A stretch of 28,815 nucleotides of DNA, from assembly GCA_002712945.1 (NCBI GenBank), contig PAVA01000022.1:1-28815 (forward strand), read 5' to 3'. Positions 17,050 through 25,418 of the stretch are shown here, in pieces (the first letter of the stretch is position 1; each line of letters opens with the position of its first letter). This DNA is from Citromicrobium sp. Its GTDB lineage: Bacteria; Pseudomonadota; Alphaproteobacteria; Sphingomonadales; Sphingomonadaceae. The position numbers were made by a program, and so were the translations under genes. The notes under the pieces were generated by a model that did no database searches, was not told the DNA's origin, and saw only the letters and a list, made by a program, of their open reading frames with translations.

Positions 17050-17825
17050 CCACCCCTGTCGCCTCCGCAAATGCTCCGCGCGACCATGCAGGCCCCTCGA
17101 TCGCCCGGCGCCAGCGCACCCAGCGCGCGCGCCTTCGCGAACAGCGCAAGGAGGAGGGCACCGGGCGCAGGCGCAAGTGGCGCAAACGCCTGCTGAGGCG
17201 CACACCGCTTGCGCTCGCCGCGGCTTCGGCTGCGGCGGGATCGCTCGCCGCCTATTCCCCCTCCTCGCACACGATCGACGATGTGCAGCGCTGGTCCTAC
17301 GAGACCAATCTCAAGACCAATCCCAACTATACGCGGATGAACGCCGCGCTGCTTACGACCAGCGAGCGCATGCACAAGGCGCTGGCCCAGGAAGAAGGCA
17401 TGCGCCTGACCGTCTATCGCGATGTCGCGGGCTACCCCACGGTCGGCATCGGCCATCTGGTGCGGCCCGAAGACGGGTTGAAGGTGGGTGACCGGATCAC
17501 CCGCGAACAGGCGATGGCCTTTCTCAGGGCCGATCTGGCCAAGGCGGAAGAAGCGGTCGCCAATGTCGTGGGCGACCTGAAGCTCTACCAGCACGAATTC
17601 GATGCGCTGGTCGACCTGGCCTATAATGTCGGCGAAGGCACATTATCTCCGGCGGAAAGCCCGGCGCTCAACCGCGCCATAGCCGCAGCGGATTATGACG
17701 CGATTGCGCAGGAACTCGATTACCGTTTCGCAGGGGGCCAGGTTGCCGGCGGGCTCATCCACCGGTCCGAACGGCGCGCGCAGATCTTCCTTGAGGCGGA
17801 CTATGCGGATGTTCGCCCGGGCTAG
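17046..17825 (+). CDS. Membrane-anchored T4-type lysozyme (GH24)
   Basis: A 259-aa muramidase that would cut the MurNAc-GlcNAc bond of peptidoglycan. Residues 1-52 are very basic (for example RRQRTQRARLREQRKEEG and RRRKWRKRLLRR), followed by a single hydrophobic stretch LALAAASAAAGSLAAY (55-70), which is a type II signal anchor or uncleaved export signal. The catalytic domain begins near 105; EEGMRLTVYRDVAGYPTVGIGH carries Glu117, Asp126 and Thr132 in exactly the spacing of T4 lysozyme Glu11, Asp20 and Thr26, and ALVDLAYNVGEGT and LIHRSERRAQIFLE are family landmarks. No holin or phage gene is nearby, so a host wall enzyme or a domesticated endolysin is likely. ATG 17046 overlaps the small ORF's stop. 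Confidence 0.85.
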   Translation: MTTPVASANAPRDHAGPSIARRQRTQRARLREQRKEEGTGRRRKWRKRLLRRTPLALAAASAAAGSLAAYSPSSHTIDDVQRWSYETNLKTNPNYTRMNAALLTTSERMHKALAQEEGMRLTVYRDVAGYPTVGIGHLVRPEDGLKVGDRITREQAMAFLRADLAKAEEAVANVVGDLKLYQHEFDALVDLAYNVGEGTLSPAESPALNRAIAAADYDAIAQELDYRFAGGQVAGGLIHRSERRAQIFLEADYADVRPG

Positions 17826-18471
17826 AACGGCGCTGCTTGCGGGCGCAGGGGTTGTGAGCGCAGGCGCGCTTGCCGCCTGCTCGCCCGCTGCCGAGAGCGC
17901 GACGGGCGAAGAGGCCCGCGAGGCATCGCCACAGGCTGCCGAGGCAGATGCGCAGCTCGCCCGAAAACCGGACAACTGCCTGCTGCTCGTCTGGCAGGAC
18001 CAGCCCGCGCGCGACGAGCAGTTCGACCTTGCCAACGACCATGCCGATGGCGGGGCGATCTCCTGCGCAACCGGCACCAGCGCGAGCCAGTTCGACAGCG
18101 CGCTCGCCGCGATCCGCGCGGCTGCGCGCAGCGAGGACAAGGCCGCGATCCTCGACGAGGTCGGCCTGCCGCTGCTCTATATCGACCGCGAGGGCACCCG
18201 GCGGGAGCTGACCGACCCCGACAGCGTCGACACCGCCTTCTCCGAAGTCTTCGACGAGGACGTGCTGGCGCTGCTGCGCGAGGTCGATCTCGACGCTCTG
18301 ACCGTGGTGCCCGACCAGGGCGCCTTCGTGGAGCTCGGCTCGGTCTGGCTGGTGGTCGACCGCAAGGGCGGGCGCCCCCGCATCGTAACCGTCAACAAGC
18401 AGGCGCTGGGCGAGGCAGCCAGCGCCGTGCGCGCCGAGGCGCAGTCGGGCAGCAGCGGCCCCGCATCGTAA
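17803..18471 (+). CDS. Putative lipoprotein of unknown function
   Basis: A 222-aa protein from ATG 17803, with GAGG 7 nt upstream; ATG 17809 is an alternative. It overlaps the end of the lysozyme gene by 23 nt in another frame, so the two are probably co-transcribed. The N-terminus MRMFARARTALLAG is followed by a hydrophobic core and lipobox LAAC, predicting a lipid-anchored cysteine at about residue 25. The mature protein is acidic (EEAREASPQAAEADAQ) and contains DNCLLLVWQDQPARDEQFD and GAFVELGSVWLVVDRKGGRP. No domain is recognised. The partnership suggests an envelope role beside the lysozyme. Confidence 0.7.
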   Translation: MRMFARARTALLAGAGVVSAGALAACSPAAESATGEEAREASPQAAEADAQLARKPDNCLLLVWQDQPARDEQFDLANDHADGGAISCATGTSASQFDSALAAIRAAARSEDKAAILDEVGLPLLYIDREGTRRELTDPDSVDTAFSEVFDEDVLALLREVDLDALTVVPDQGAFVELGSVWLVVDRKGGRPRIVTVNKQALGEAASAVRAEAQSGSSGPAS

Positions 18472-18568
18472 CCGGAACACCGCATGAACGCTTCGCAAGC
18501 TGCTGTTCAACAAGGCTCTGATAGGCCATAGGCAACCCCGATTAACCGTAGCAACGGAGCGAAATTTC

Positions 18569-20812
18569 ATGCGTATTCTTCTCGCCACCGCCGCAACCCT
18601 CGCCCTCACGGGCGGCTATCACGGGGCGGCGCTGGCCCAGTCGAGCGAGACCGAAGCAATGGCCGAAGCAGGTGCCGAGACCCCGTCCAAGACCTATTTC
18701 GCCAGCGAAAGCACGCTGCCCTTCAAGGCGCCGGACTTTACCAAGATCTCGGAAGACGACTACATGCCCGCGTTCGAGCAGGGCATGGCGATCCAGAAGG
18801 CCGAAGTGCAGGCCATCATCGACAATCCGGAAGCCCCGACCTTCGAGAACACGATCGTCGCGCTGGAGAAGTCGGGCCGCATGCTCGGCCGCGTTTCGGC
18901 GGTGTTCTTCCAGCTCACCGGCACCAACACGACCGACCGGCTGGACGAGATCAACACCGAGATCAGCCCGAAGCTCTCCGCCCATTTCGACAGCATCACG
19001 CTCAACCCGGCTCTCTTCGAGCGGGTCAAGGCGGTGTACGACAACCGCGCCGCGATGAGCATGCTGCCCGAGGATGCCAAGCTGCTCGAGGAGACCTACA
19101 AGAACATGGTTCACGCAGGCGCGCTGCTGACCGATGCCGAGCGTGAGCGGGTGAAGGAAATCAACACCGAGCTTTCGACCGTCACCACCGAATTCGCGCA
19201 GGCAGCGCGTAATGCAATGGCCGAGCAGCCGGTGTTCTTCGACAGCCGCGAGGACCTGGCCGGGCTGTCCGAATCGGACATCACCGCCGCCGCCAAGCTG
19301 GCCGAGGAAGAAGGCCAGCCGGGCAAGTTCGCCATCGCGCTGCAGAACACCACGCAGCAGCCGCTGCTGCCGAGCATGGAAAATCGTGCCGCGCGCGAAA
19401 AGCTGTTCATGGCGAGCTACCATCGCGCCGACGGCACGACCGATATCGACACGCGCGAGCTGGTAGCGAAGATCGCCTCGCTCCGGGCCGAAAAGGCCGC
19501 GCTGTTCGGCGAGCCGGACTGGGCCAGCTACACCATGTACGACCGGATGGTGGAAAGCCCGCAGGCCGCGCTCGATTTCATGGGCCAGATGGTTCCCGCA
19601 CTGGCCGAGACGCAGCGCCGCGAGGCCGCGCTCATTAACGAGAAGATCGCGGCGGAAGGCGGCGATTTCGAGGTCAAGCCGTGGGACTGGTATCGCTACG
19701 CCAACATGATCAAGGCCGAGCGTTACGAGGTCGATGACGACGAGGTGATGCAGTATTTCCAGCTCGACAAGGTGCTGGAGGACGGCGTGTTCTACATGGC
19801 CGAAAAGCTCTACGGCCTCACCTTCGAGAAGCGCGACGACATTCCCGTCTATCACCCGGACGTGTGGGTCTACACCGTGTTCGACCGCGACGGATCGGAA
19901 ATGGGCCTGTTCTATTTCGACCCGTTCCAGCGCGCCTCCAAGCGCGGCGGCGCATGGATGAGCAACTTCGTCGACCAGTCCTACCTGTGGGACGAGAAGC
20001 CGGTCATCTACAACGTGCTCAACATCCCCAAGGCGCCCGAGGGCGAGCCGCAGCTGGTCAGCTTCGACTGGGTGAACACCGCCTTCCACGAATTCGGCCA
20101 CGCGCTGCACGGTTTCTTCGCCGACCAGAAGTACCCGAGCCTTTCGGGCACCGCGACCGCGCGCGATTTCGTGGAGTACCCGAGCCAGGTTCACGAGATG
20201 TGGGCGACCTATCCCGAAGTGCTCCAGAACTACGCCAAGCATGTCGAGACGGGCGAGACCATCCCGACCGAGCTGGTCGAGAAGATCGAGGCGGCGTCCA
20301 AGTTCAACCAGGGCTACGACTTCGGCGAAGTGGTCGAGGCCGCGCTGCTCGACATGAAGTGGCACGCGCTCTCGGCGGAAGAGGCCGCGGCGATCGACAC
20401 GCCTGAGAAGGTCTCGGAATACGCCGATACCTCGCTGTCCGAACTGGGGCTGGAAGTCGGGCTGGTGCCGCCGCGCTATCGCACGACCTACTTCAACCAC
20501 ATCTTCTCGGGCCCGGCGGGCTACAGCGCGGGCTATTACAGCTACCTGTGGACGCAGATGCTCGACCGCGACAGCCGCGCCTGGTTCCTCGAGAACGGCG
20601 GACTGACGCGCGAGAATGGCGATCACTATCGCGAGACCGTGCTCAGCCGCGGCGGGACGATGGATTACGGCGAAATGTACCGCAACTTCGCCGATCGCGA
20701 TCCCGACGTGCAGTACATGCTCGTCGCGCTGGGCCTCGCCGAAGGGGAAGTCGAGACCGCGACCGAAGTCTCCGACGACGGACCGCCGCAGGTTGGTGAC
20801 GCCGGCCAGTAA
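18569..20812 (+). CDS. Periplasmic M3-family zinc metallopeptidase (Dcp-like)
   Basis: A 747-aa peptidyl-dipeptidase/oligopeptidase. A signal peptide (LLATAATLALTGGYHGAALAQ) at residues 3-23 sends it to the periplasm, unlike cytosolic E. coli Dcp. The zinc site is HEFGH at 507-511 with a Glu in RDFVEYPSQ at 536; VNTAFHEFGHALHGFFADQ and YSAGYYSYLWTQMLDRD are hallmark stretches of the M3 family, and length is in the usual 680-750 range. ATG 18569 follows GGAGCG. Dcp-type enzymes remove C-terminal dipeptides from short peptides. The gene stands alone between the lipoprotein gene and a strong terminator. Confidence 0.95.
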   Translation: MRILLATAATLALTGGYHGAALAQSSETEAMAEAGAETPSKTYFASESTLPFKAPDFTKISEDDYMPAFEQGMAIQKAEVQAIIDNPEAPTFENTIVALEKSGRMLGRVSAVFFQLTGTNTTDRLDEINTEISPKLSAHFDSITLNPALFERVKAVYDNRAAMSMLPEDAKLLEETYKNMVHAGALLTDAERERVKEINTELSTVTTEFAQAARNAMAEQPVFFDSREDLAGLSESDITAAAKLAEEEGQPGKFAIALQNTTQQPLLPSMENRAAREKLFMASYHRADGTTDIDTRELVAKIASLRAEKAALFGEPDWASYTMYDRMVESPQAALDFMGQMVPALAETQRREAALINEKIAAEGGDFEVKPWDWYRYANMIKAERYEVDDDEVMQYFQLDKVLEDGVFYMAEKLYGLTFEKRDDIPVYHPDVWVYTVFDRDGSEMGLFYFDPFQRASKRGGAWMSNFVDQSYLWDEKPVIYNVLNIPKAPEGEPQLVSFDWVNTAFHEFGHALHGFFADQKYPSLSGTATARDFVEYPSQVHEMWATYPEVLQNYAKHVETGETIPTELVEKIEAASKFNQGYDFGEVVEAALLDMKWHALSAEEAAAIDTPEKVSEYADTSLSELGLEVGLVPPRYRTTYFNHIFSGPAGYSAGYYSYLWTQMLDRDSRAWFLENGGLTRENGDHYRETVLSRGGTMDYGEMYRNFADRDPDVQYMLVALGLAEGEVETATEVSDDGPPQVGDAGQ

Positions 20813-20837
20813 GGCCCGTCTCCCCGACAAGATCGAG

Positions 20838-20867
20838 AAGGCCGGGTATCTGCACCCGGCCTTTTTC
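20838..20867 (+). terminator. Intrinsic terminator of the M3 peptidase gene
   Basis: Stem AAGGCCGGGT (20838-20847) / ACCCGGCCTT (20854-20863) with loop ATCTGC, running into TTTT-CG. It starts 26 nt after the stop codon. Confidence 0.9.
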
Positions 20868-20892
20868 GTTCGACCGGCGACATGGCGGGCGG

Positions 20893-20931
20893 TTGCGCCC
20901 CAAGTTCCCTGCTGTATTATGTCACTAATAC
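20893..20931 (+). promoter_or_regulatory. Promoter with operator-like dyad before the serine hydrolase gene
   Basis: TTGCGC (20893-20898) and TATTAT (20915-20920) are spaced 16 bp, a fair promoter. GTATTA-TGTCAC-TAATAC (20914-20931) is a perfect 6-bp dyad covering the -10 and start region, so a repressor could act here. GGGGAG at 20935-20940 is the Shine-Dalgarno. The regulator is unknown. Confidence 0.5.
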
Positions 20932-20945
20932 AATGGGGAGTACCA

Positions 20946-22079
20946 ATGAAGTACGGATTCACGGCGGCCCTTTCGGCCGTTTCGCTCGCAGCCTGCGGCC
21001 CGATGCCGGAAACGCAGACCACGAGCAGTATCGCTACGCCTCAGCGTGCCGCGCTCGACGCCGCAGCGCCCGGACTGCTGGCCGAGAACGACGTGCCGAG
21101 CCTCGCGGTCGGTTGGATCGAGGATGGCGAGCTTGCCTGGACCGCAGTCTATGGCGAGCGTGCGCCGGGCGAAGCGGCGTCCGACGAAACGCTGTACAAC
21201 ATAGCATCGCTGACCAAGCCCCTCGTCGCCGAAACCATCCTGCGGCTGGTTGCTTCGGGCAAGCTCGACCTCGATACACCGCTCGCGACGCAATTCGTCG
21301 ACCGCGACCTGACCGAGGATCCGCGCGCGCAAAAGATCACTCTGCGCGACGCGTTGTCGCATCGCACGGGTGTACCCGAAAACTGGCGCGACCGGATGGA
21401 GGGCGGCACGTTGCGACTCGACTGGGAGCCCGGCACCCGTGCGCACTATTCGGGCGAGAACTACGTCATGGCCGCGCGTTATGCGATGATGGCGACCCAG
21501 ACGCGGCTCGACCACCTCGCCCATCAACAGCTGTTCGAACCTGCCGGGATGGACGATACCTTCTTCATTCCCGACGATTCATGGGATGGCCGGGTCGCGA
21601 TGGTGCGGGGCAAGGACGGTTCGCTGCGACTGCCCGACAACAGCCCGCAGGGCAGCGCGGCCGACGATGTCCACACCACCATCGGCGACTACACCCGCTT
21701 CGTCGCGGCCGCGATGCGCGGCGACGGCCTGACGCCCGCACTGGTGGAGGCGCGCGGCACGATCTACGACGATCAGACCGCGATGGCCTGCCCCGAAGGG
21801 ATCATTCCGCCGGACAAGTGCCCCCGCGCAAGCGGCTACGGCCTTGGCTGGATGGTCTACGACAGCGGTCAGAACCGCTTCCTCGTCCATAATGGCAAGG
21901 ACTGGGGTGAGCGCACCATCGCCCTGTTCGAGCCGGAAAAGCGCTATGGCCTCGTCGTCTTCACCAGCGGTGCGAACGGGCGGCAGGTGATCGCCGATGT
22001 GCTCCGCCTGCTGATCGACGACGAACCCCTGACCACGCTGGTTCAGGCAGAGGCTATGTTCGAGAAAAGCGAGCGCTGA
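20946..22079 (+). CDS. Serine hydrolase lipoprotein (beta-lactamase/PBP class C fold)
   Basis: A 377-aa protein. The lipobox LAAC places the lipidated cysteine at residue 17. Nucleophile motif SLTK at 88-91 (Ser88, Lys91), a YxN-like motif Tyr168-Ser-Gly in HYSGENYV, and a late HNGKDWG segment in place of KTG match the S12/beta-lactamase-related family of esterases and DD-peptidases. In the second motif the usual Asn is Gly, which is common in esterase-like members, so resistance to beta-lactams should not be assumed. ATG 20946 follows GGGGAG at 5 nt. The last part (LVQAEAMFEKSER) is a charged tail. The gene has its own promoter with an operator-like dyad. Confidence 0.85.
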   Translation: MKYGFTAALSAVSLAACGPMPETQTTSSIATPQRAALDAAAPGLLAENDVPSLAVGWIEDGELAWTAVYGERAPGEAASDETLYNIASLTKPLVAETILRLVASGKLDLDTPLATQFVDRDLTEDPRAQKITLRDALSHRTGVPENWRDRMEGGTLRLDWEPGTRAHYSGENYVMAARYAMMATQTRLDHLAHQQLFEPAGMDDTFFIPDDSWDGRVAMVRGKDGSLRLPDNSPQGSAADDVHTTIGDYTRFVAAAMRGDGLTPALVEARGTIYDDQTAMACPEGIIPPDKCPRASGYGLGWMVYDSGQNRFLVHNGKDWGERTIALFEPEKRYGLVVFTSGANGRQVIADVLRLLIDDEPLTTLVQAEAMFEKSER

Positions 22080-22101
22080 CTGATCGAACGCAGGTGTCGG
22101 G

Positions 22102-22782
22102 TCAGCCGGTCTTGTAGACCGCGGCCCGACCCTGCAATTCTCGTAGCGCTGCGGCGAGGCCCTCGCCCGTCAGGGGCTGCGGCGAAGGCTCTTGCGGGCC
22201 GATCTCGCACGGCGCCTTGTTCTCCATCACCGCGACGCACATCTGCGCCGTGCCCCGCCCGCTCGCGGCGAGCTTGCGCGCGATGTCGCGCGCCTGTTCG
22301 GTGTTGCTGATCGTGATCGCGCCGTTTTTCAGCGCGAAGGCGGCGACATCGTCCCAGTAGCCCAGCTCCCACAGGTCGCGCAGTTCGCCCCCGTCCGGGC
22401 CGTTGAGGCGGGCAAGCCCCTTCAGCGCGCGATCGGCGAGGTGCCATGCCTGGACATAGGCATAGGCGCGTGCGTCGGCGTAGCTCTCCGCCGCCGGCAC
22501 GCCGGGGTAGGATTGCACCAGCAGGTCGAGGTCGGCGAGCTGGCCCAGCTTGTCCCCCGCCCCGCCGCGCGAGGCCGCGCGGTAGTTGAGCACGCGCGCG
22601 CGCTGCGCATCGGTCAAATCGGGGGCGGCAAGCAGTGCCTCGTACTTCGCGACATGCGAGTCCTCGTTGCTCCACTTGCCCATCGTGAGCAGCTTCGCGT
22701 TCACCTCGGCATCGGGGCGGGCATAAGCGGCGGACGGGACGAGCGCCGCGGCAAGCACGGTCGCGAGAAACAGGCGCAGCAT
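22102..22782 (-). CDS. Secreted hypothetical protein, helical repeats
   Basis: A 226-aa protein from ATG 22782, preceded by GAGAGGGA at 7 nt. Signal peptide LRLFLATVLAAALVPSAAYA; the mature part is helical with pairs that resemble TPR/Sel1-like repeats (KYEALLAAPDLTDAQRARVL and QLADLDLLVQSYPGVPAAES), and two cysteines in AQMCVAVMENKAPCEIG probably form a disulfide. No family is assigned. It lies between the serine hydrolase gene, which converges on it, and the B12 uptake genes, which run in the same direction but are separated by a palindrome and about 90 bp. Confidence 0.7.
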   Translation of the reverse strand: MLRLFLATVLAAALVPSAAYARPDAEVNAKLLTMGKWSNEDSHVAKYEALLAAPDLTDAQRARVLNYRAASRGGAGDKLGQLADLDLLVQSYPGVPAAESYADARAYAYVQAWHLADRALKGLARLNGPDGGELRDLWELGYWDDVAAFALKNGAITISNTEQARDIARKLAASGRGTAQMCVAVMENKAPCEIGPQEPSPQPLTGEGLAAALRELQGRAAVYKTG

Positions 22783-22809
22783 CGGGCAATCCCTCTCGGT
22801 TCTGGAACG

Positions 22810-22829
22810 GGACGCGCTAGAGCGCGTCC
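22810..22829. repeat. 20-bp near-perfect palindrome
   Basis: GGACGCGCT (22810-22818) and AGCGCGTCC (22821-22829) are perfect arms around AG. These are the same end sequences as the 47-bp repeat at 3691-3737, but joined back to back, so this may be the remnant or junction of such elements. It sits between btuD and the secreted helical protein. Confidence 0.55.
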
Positions 22830-22870
22830 GCCCCGGCGAGACAAATGACAAATGCCGTCATGGCCCGCCG

Positions 22871-23614
22871 TCAACGCAGCGAGAGCACCCGCGCGCGTGC
22901 ATCGCCCAGCCATTCGGCCTCGATCCCGAACACGGCGTGCAGGTTCCCGGGCGCCAGCACCTCTTCGGGCGTCCCTTGCGCATAAAGCGCGCCCTCGTGC
23001 AGCAGCACGACCCGGTCGGCCAGCCTGTGCGCGAGGGTGAGATCGTGGACCACCACCGCCACGCCCCGACCGCGCTCCTCCGCCTGCACGCGCAGGTGCC
23101 GCGCGAGCGAGGCCTGGTAGGCAAGATCGAGCGCGGCGAAAGGCTCGTCGGCAAGGATGAAGCGCGGCTCGCCCGCAATCACGCGGGCCAGCAGAGCGCG
23201 GGCACGCTCCCCCCCCGACAGGGTGGAGACCGGGCGGTTCGCAAAGCCTTCCAGCCCCATCGCCGCCAGCGCCGCCTCGACCGGCTCTTCGCGAGCGTCG
23301 CCGTGCGCCAGCCGCCCGAGCGAGACGAGATTGCGGACCGAGAGATCCCACGCGATTTTCGGCTCCTGCGGCAGATAGCCGAGAGAACGCGCGCGGGTGC
23401 GCGGATGCATCGTATGGACGTTCCTGCCATCGAGCAGGGCCTCGCCCCCACTCGGCGCGATCACCCCTGCCAGCAGCCGCACGAGGGTCGACTTGCCCGC
23501 CCCGTTGGGCCCGCAGATCGCGGTGATCCCGCCCGCCTCGATCCTTGCGGAGACCCCGCGCAGGCGCTCGCCCAGCGCGAGGTCACGTGCCTCGAGCATC
23601 ATGTCAGCCCTCAT
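22871..23614 (-). CDS. btuD: Vitamin B12 ABC transporter, ATP-binding protein
   Basis: A 247-aa cytoplasmic ATPase powering cobalamin import. Walker A GPNGAGKST is at residues 35-43, the Q-loop is in LGYLPQEPKIAWDLSV, the signature LSGGERARALLARVI is followed by Walker B FILADEPFAALD, and the H-loop is in VVVHDLTLA. It is the last gene of the unit; ATG 23614 overlaps the btuC stop as ATGA. Two further ATGs at 23602 and 23599 are also possible because a 12-bp tandem duplication covers this junction. The operon context and the riboswitch argue for B12 rather than iron-siderophore transport, which uses near-identical ATPases. Confidence 0.92.
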   Translation of the reverse strand: MRADMMLEARDLALGERLRGVSARIEAGGITAICGPNGAGKSTLVRLLAGVIAPSGGEALLDGRNVHTMHPRTRARSLGYLPQEPKIAWDLSVRNLVSLGRLAHGDAREEPVEAALAAMGLEGFANRPVSTLSGGERARALLARVIAGEPRFILADEPFAALDLAYQASLARHLRVQAEERGRGVAVVVHDLTLAHRLADRVVLLHEGALYAQGTPEEVLAPGNLHAVFGIEAEWLGDARARVLSLR

Positions 23615-23622
23615 GTCAGCCC
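23599..23622. repeat. 12-bp tandem duplication at the btuC/btuD junction
   Basis: TCATGTCAGCCC occurs twice head to tail (23599-23610 and 23611-23622). On the reverse strand each copy contains an ATGA, so the stop/start overlap has been duplicated. The distal copy gives the btuC stop and btuD ATG 23614; the other gives an in-frame ATG 12 nt inside btuD. Confidence 0.8.
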
Positions 23623-24576
23623 CATCCCGCCGCCCCGGCGCAGGCGCAGCAGAAGCCACAGGAAAAAGGGTGCGCCGATCAGCGACAGCGCGATGCCCAG
23701 CCGCAGCTCGCTCGCCAGCGGGAGCATCCGCAACACGCTGTCGGCCACCAGCACCAGCAGCCCGCCGCCGAGCGCGCTCGGCACGATCAGCGAGGACGGG
23801 CGGCGATCGGTCAGCGGGCGCACCAGATGCGGCACCATCAGTCCGACGAAACCGATGATCCCTGCGACCGCGACCCCGCTGCCGATGGTCAGGCCCACGC
23901 CCACCACCAGCAGCGCCAGCAGGCGGTCCATCGATACACCCATCGACCGCGCGGCTTCCTCGCCCAGGGTGAGCGCATCGAGCGACGGGCCCGCGCGCGC
24001 CAGCACCGCCACCCCCGCCAGCGTCAGCGGCGCGGCGAGCGCGAGGTCGGCCCAGCTGCGGTCGGTCAGCGCGCCCATCAGCCAGGTGACGATCTCGCTC
24101 AGCGCCCAGGGGTTCGGCGCGAGGCTGATGACGAGGCTGGTCAGCGCGCCCGCGAGGCTCGCGATCATCAGCCCGGCGAGGGTGAACAGCGCGATCCCGC
24201 CGCCTCTGCCTGCCATCAGCGCGAGCAGCGCCATCGCACCGCCCGCGCCTGTCAGAGCAAGGATCGGCAGCAGCCAGCCGCTCGCCGCGTAACCGAAGGA
24301 AAAGCTCAGCACCGCACCCAGCGCCGCGCCCGGTGCGATCCCGAACAGGCCGGGATCGGCGAGCGGGTTGCGCAGGTAGCCCTGCATCGCCGCGCCCGCC
24401 GCGCCGAGCCCTGCTCCGACGGTGACCGCCAGCAACGCGCGCGGCAGGCGCAGTTCGGCGATAATCAGCGCGGCGCGGCCTTCCTCCAGCCCGAAGACCC
24501 ATGCGCGGCCCGCGACCAGCGACAGCGGGATCGCCACCAGCACGCAGGCGAGCAGGATGAGGCTGGCGCGGTTCAT
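23611..24576 (-). CDS. btuC: Vitamin B12 ABC transporter, permease
   Basis: A 321-aa inner-membrane protein of the FecCD/BtuC family, with about ten hydrophobic helices. Diagnostic segments are ELRLPRALLAVTVGAGLGAA, GAAMQGYLRNPLADPGLFGI, LTLGEEAARSMGV (the loop that docks the ATPase) and GFVGLMVPHLVRPLTDRR. Length is normal for the family. ATG 24576 overlaps the stop of btuF (ATGA) and its own TGA overlaps the btuD start, so it is translationally coupled at both ends. It works with BtuF and BtuD to import cobalamin from the periplasm. Confidence 0.94.
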   Translation of the reverse strand: MNRASLILLACVLVAIPLSLVAGRAWVFGLEEGRAALIIAELRLPRALLAVTVGAGLGAAGAAMQGYLRNPLADPGLFGIAPGAALGAVLSFSFGYAASGWLLPILALTGAGGAMALLALMAGRGGGIALFTLAGLMIASLAGALTSLVISLAPNPWALSEIVTWLMGALTDRSWADLALAAPLTLAGVAVLARAGPSLDALTLGEEAARSMGVSMDRLLALLVVGVGLTIGSGVAVAGIIGFVGLMVPHLVRPLTDRRPSSLIVPSALGGGLLVLVADSVLRMLPLASELRLGIALSLIGAPFFLWLLLRLRRGGGMGLT

Positions 24577-25418
24577 GCGGCCCCATCCCGGATCGCCGCC
24601 AGCCGCTGCACCGCGCGGATCAGGCTCGGCCCGCCGCAGAAATAGAGCTGCGGCGCGAACTCGGCGCGGCGCATGGCGAGCTTGCGCAGCGCGGGATGAT
24701 GGAGCGTGCGCGACTGCTCGTCACCGCGCGGCCCCGCATGCAGCAGAAGGTCGGGCGGCTCGGCGAGCACCGCCTCCAGCGGCAGCCGGTCGCCCTGCCC
24801 CAGCCCGCGCGTGGCATCGGCGGGGCGCAGCCCGACACGGCGCATCAGATCGACCACCAGTGCGCCCTCGCCCGGCACGATCCCGCCCGGCTGCCACAAT
24901 ATCGTCGCGGGGGCATTGCTCCCAGGCACAGGCGCGGCATCGGCCAGCGCCGCCTCGATCCTGCCGACCAGCGCTTCTCCCGCCGCCGGTTCGCCCACCG
25001 CTCCGGCCAGTTCGCGCACCTGGGCCAGATTCTCGTCGACCGAGTTGCTCATGCCGAGCGTGACCACGGGAATACCGAGATCGCCCAGCGCATTGCGCGT
25101 CGCAGGCGGCATGAAGCTGGAGCTGACCACCATAGTCGCATCGGCGGCGAGGATTTCCTCCACCGATCCCCCGGTCGCGGGCCAGCGCCGCGCCTCGCCC
25201 ACCGGCATCGAACTGGCTGAAGAGTCGTGGCTGTAATGCGAGACCGCGACGAGCTTGTCCGGCGCGACTTCGGCGAGGATCGCGTCGCTGCACGGGTTGA
25301 GGCTGACGATGCGGACCGCGTCCTCGGGTGCATTCTGCGATGGCGGCGTTGCACACCCCGCCATCGCGAATGCCCATGCGAGACCCGCCAGCCGAAGGGC
25401 GGATATGCGCATGGTCAC
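24573..25418 (-). CDS. btuF: Cobalamin-binding periplasmic lipoprotein
   Basis: A 281-aa substrate-binding protein. The N-terminus has a signal with lipobox MAGC, so it is probably lipid-anchored. The family start of the mature domain, VRIVSLNPCSDAILAEVAPD, is followed by AVSHYSHD and GSVEEILAADATMVVSSS, the layout of class III (BtuF/FhuD) binding proteins with a rigid linker helix (NSVDENLAQVRELAGAVG). GTG 25418 overlaps the btuB stop (GTGA); ATG 25412 two codons later is the alternative, but the 4-nt overlap matches the other junctions. It hands B12 to BtuCD after BtuB has brought it across the outer membrane. Confidence 0.88.
   Translation of the reverse strand: MTMRISALRLAGLAWAFAMAGCATPPSQNAPEDAVRIVSLNPCSDAILAEVAPDKLVAVSHYSHDSSASSMPVGEARRWPATGGSVEEILAADATMVVSSSFMPPATRNALGDLGIPVVTLGMSNSVDENLAQVRELAGAVGEPAAGEALVGRIEAALADAAPVPGSNAPATILWQPGGIVPGEGALVVDLMRRVGLRPADATRGLGQGDRLPLEAVLAEPPDLLLHAGPRGDEQSRTLHHPALRKLAMRRAEFAPQLYFCGGPSLIRAVQRLAAIRDGAA

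Noticed and set aside
17046..17825. Prophage remnant around the lysozyme gene
   Set aside because: No holin, spanin, integrase, capsid or tail gene nearby and base composition matches the chromosome.
18542..21022. 826-codon reverse frame opposite the M3 peptidase gene
   Set aside because: Shadow of a strongly codon-biased gene; the forward frame carries the HEFGH zinc site and signal peptide.
20946..22079. True beta-lactamase conferring resistance
   Set aside because: It has SxxK and a Tyr-Ser-Gly motif but lacks a clear KTG, and is better read as an esterase/DD-peptidase-type serine hydrolase.
23545..24645. 366-codon forward frame opposite btuC
   Set aside because: Gln/Arg/His-rich shadow translation of a transmembrane protein gene.
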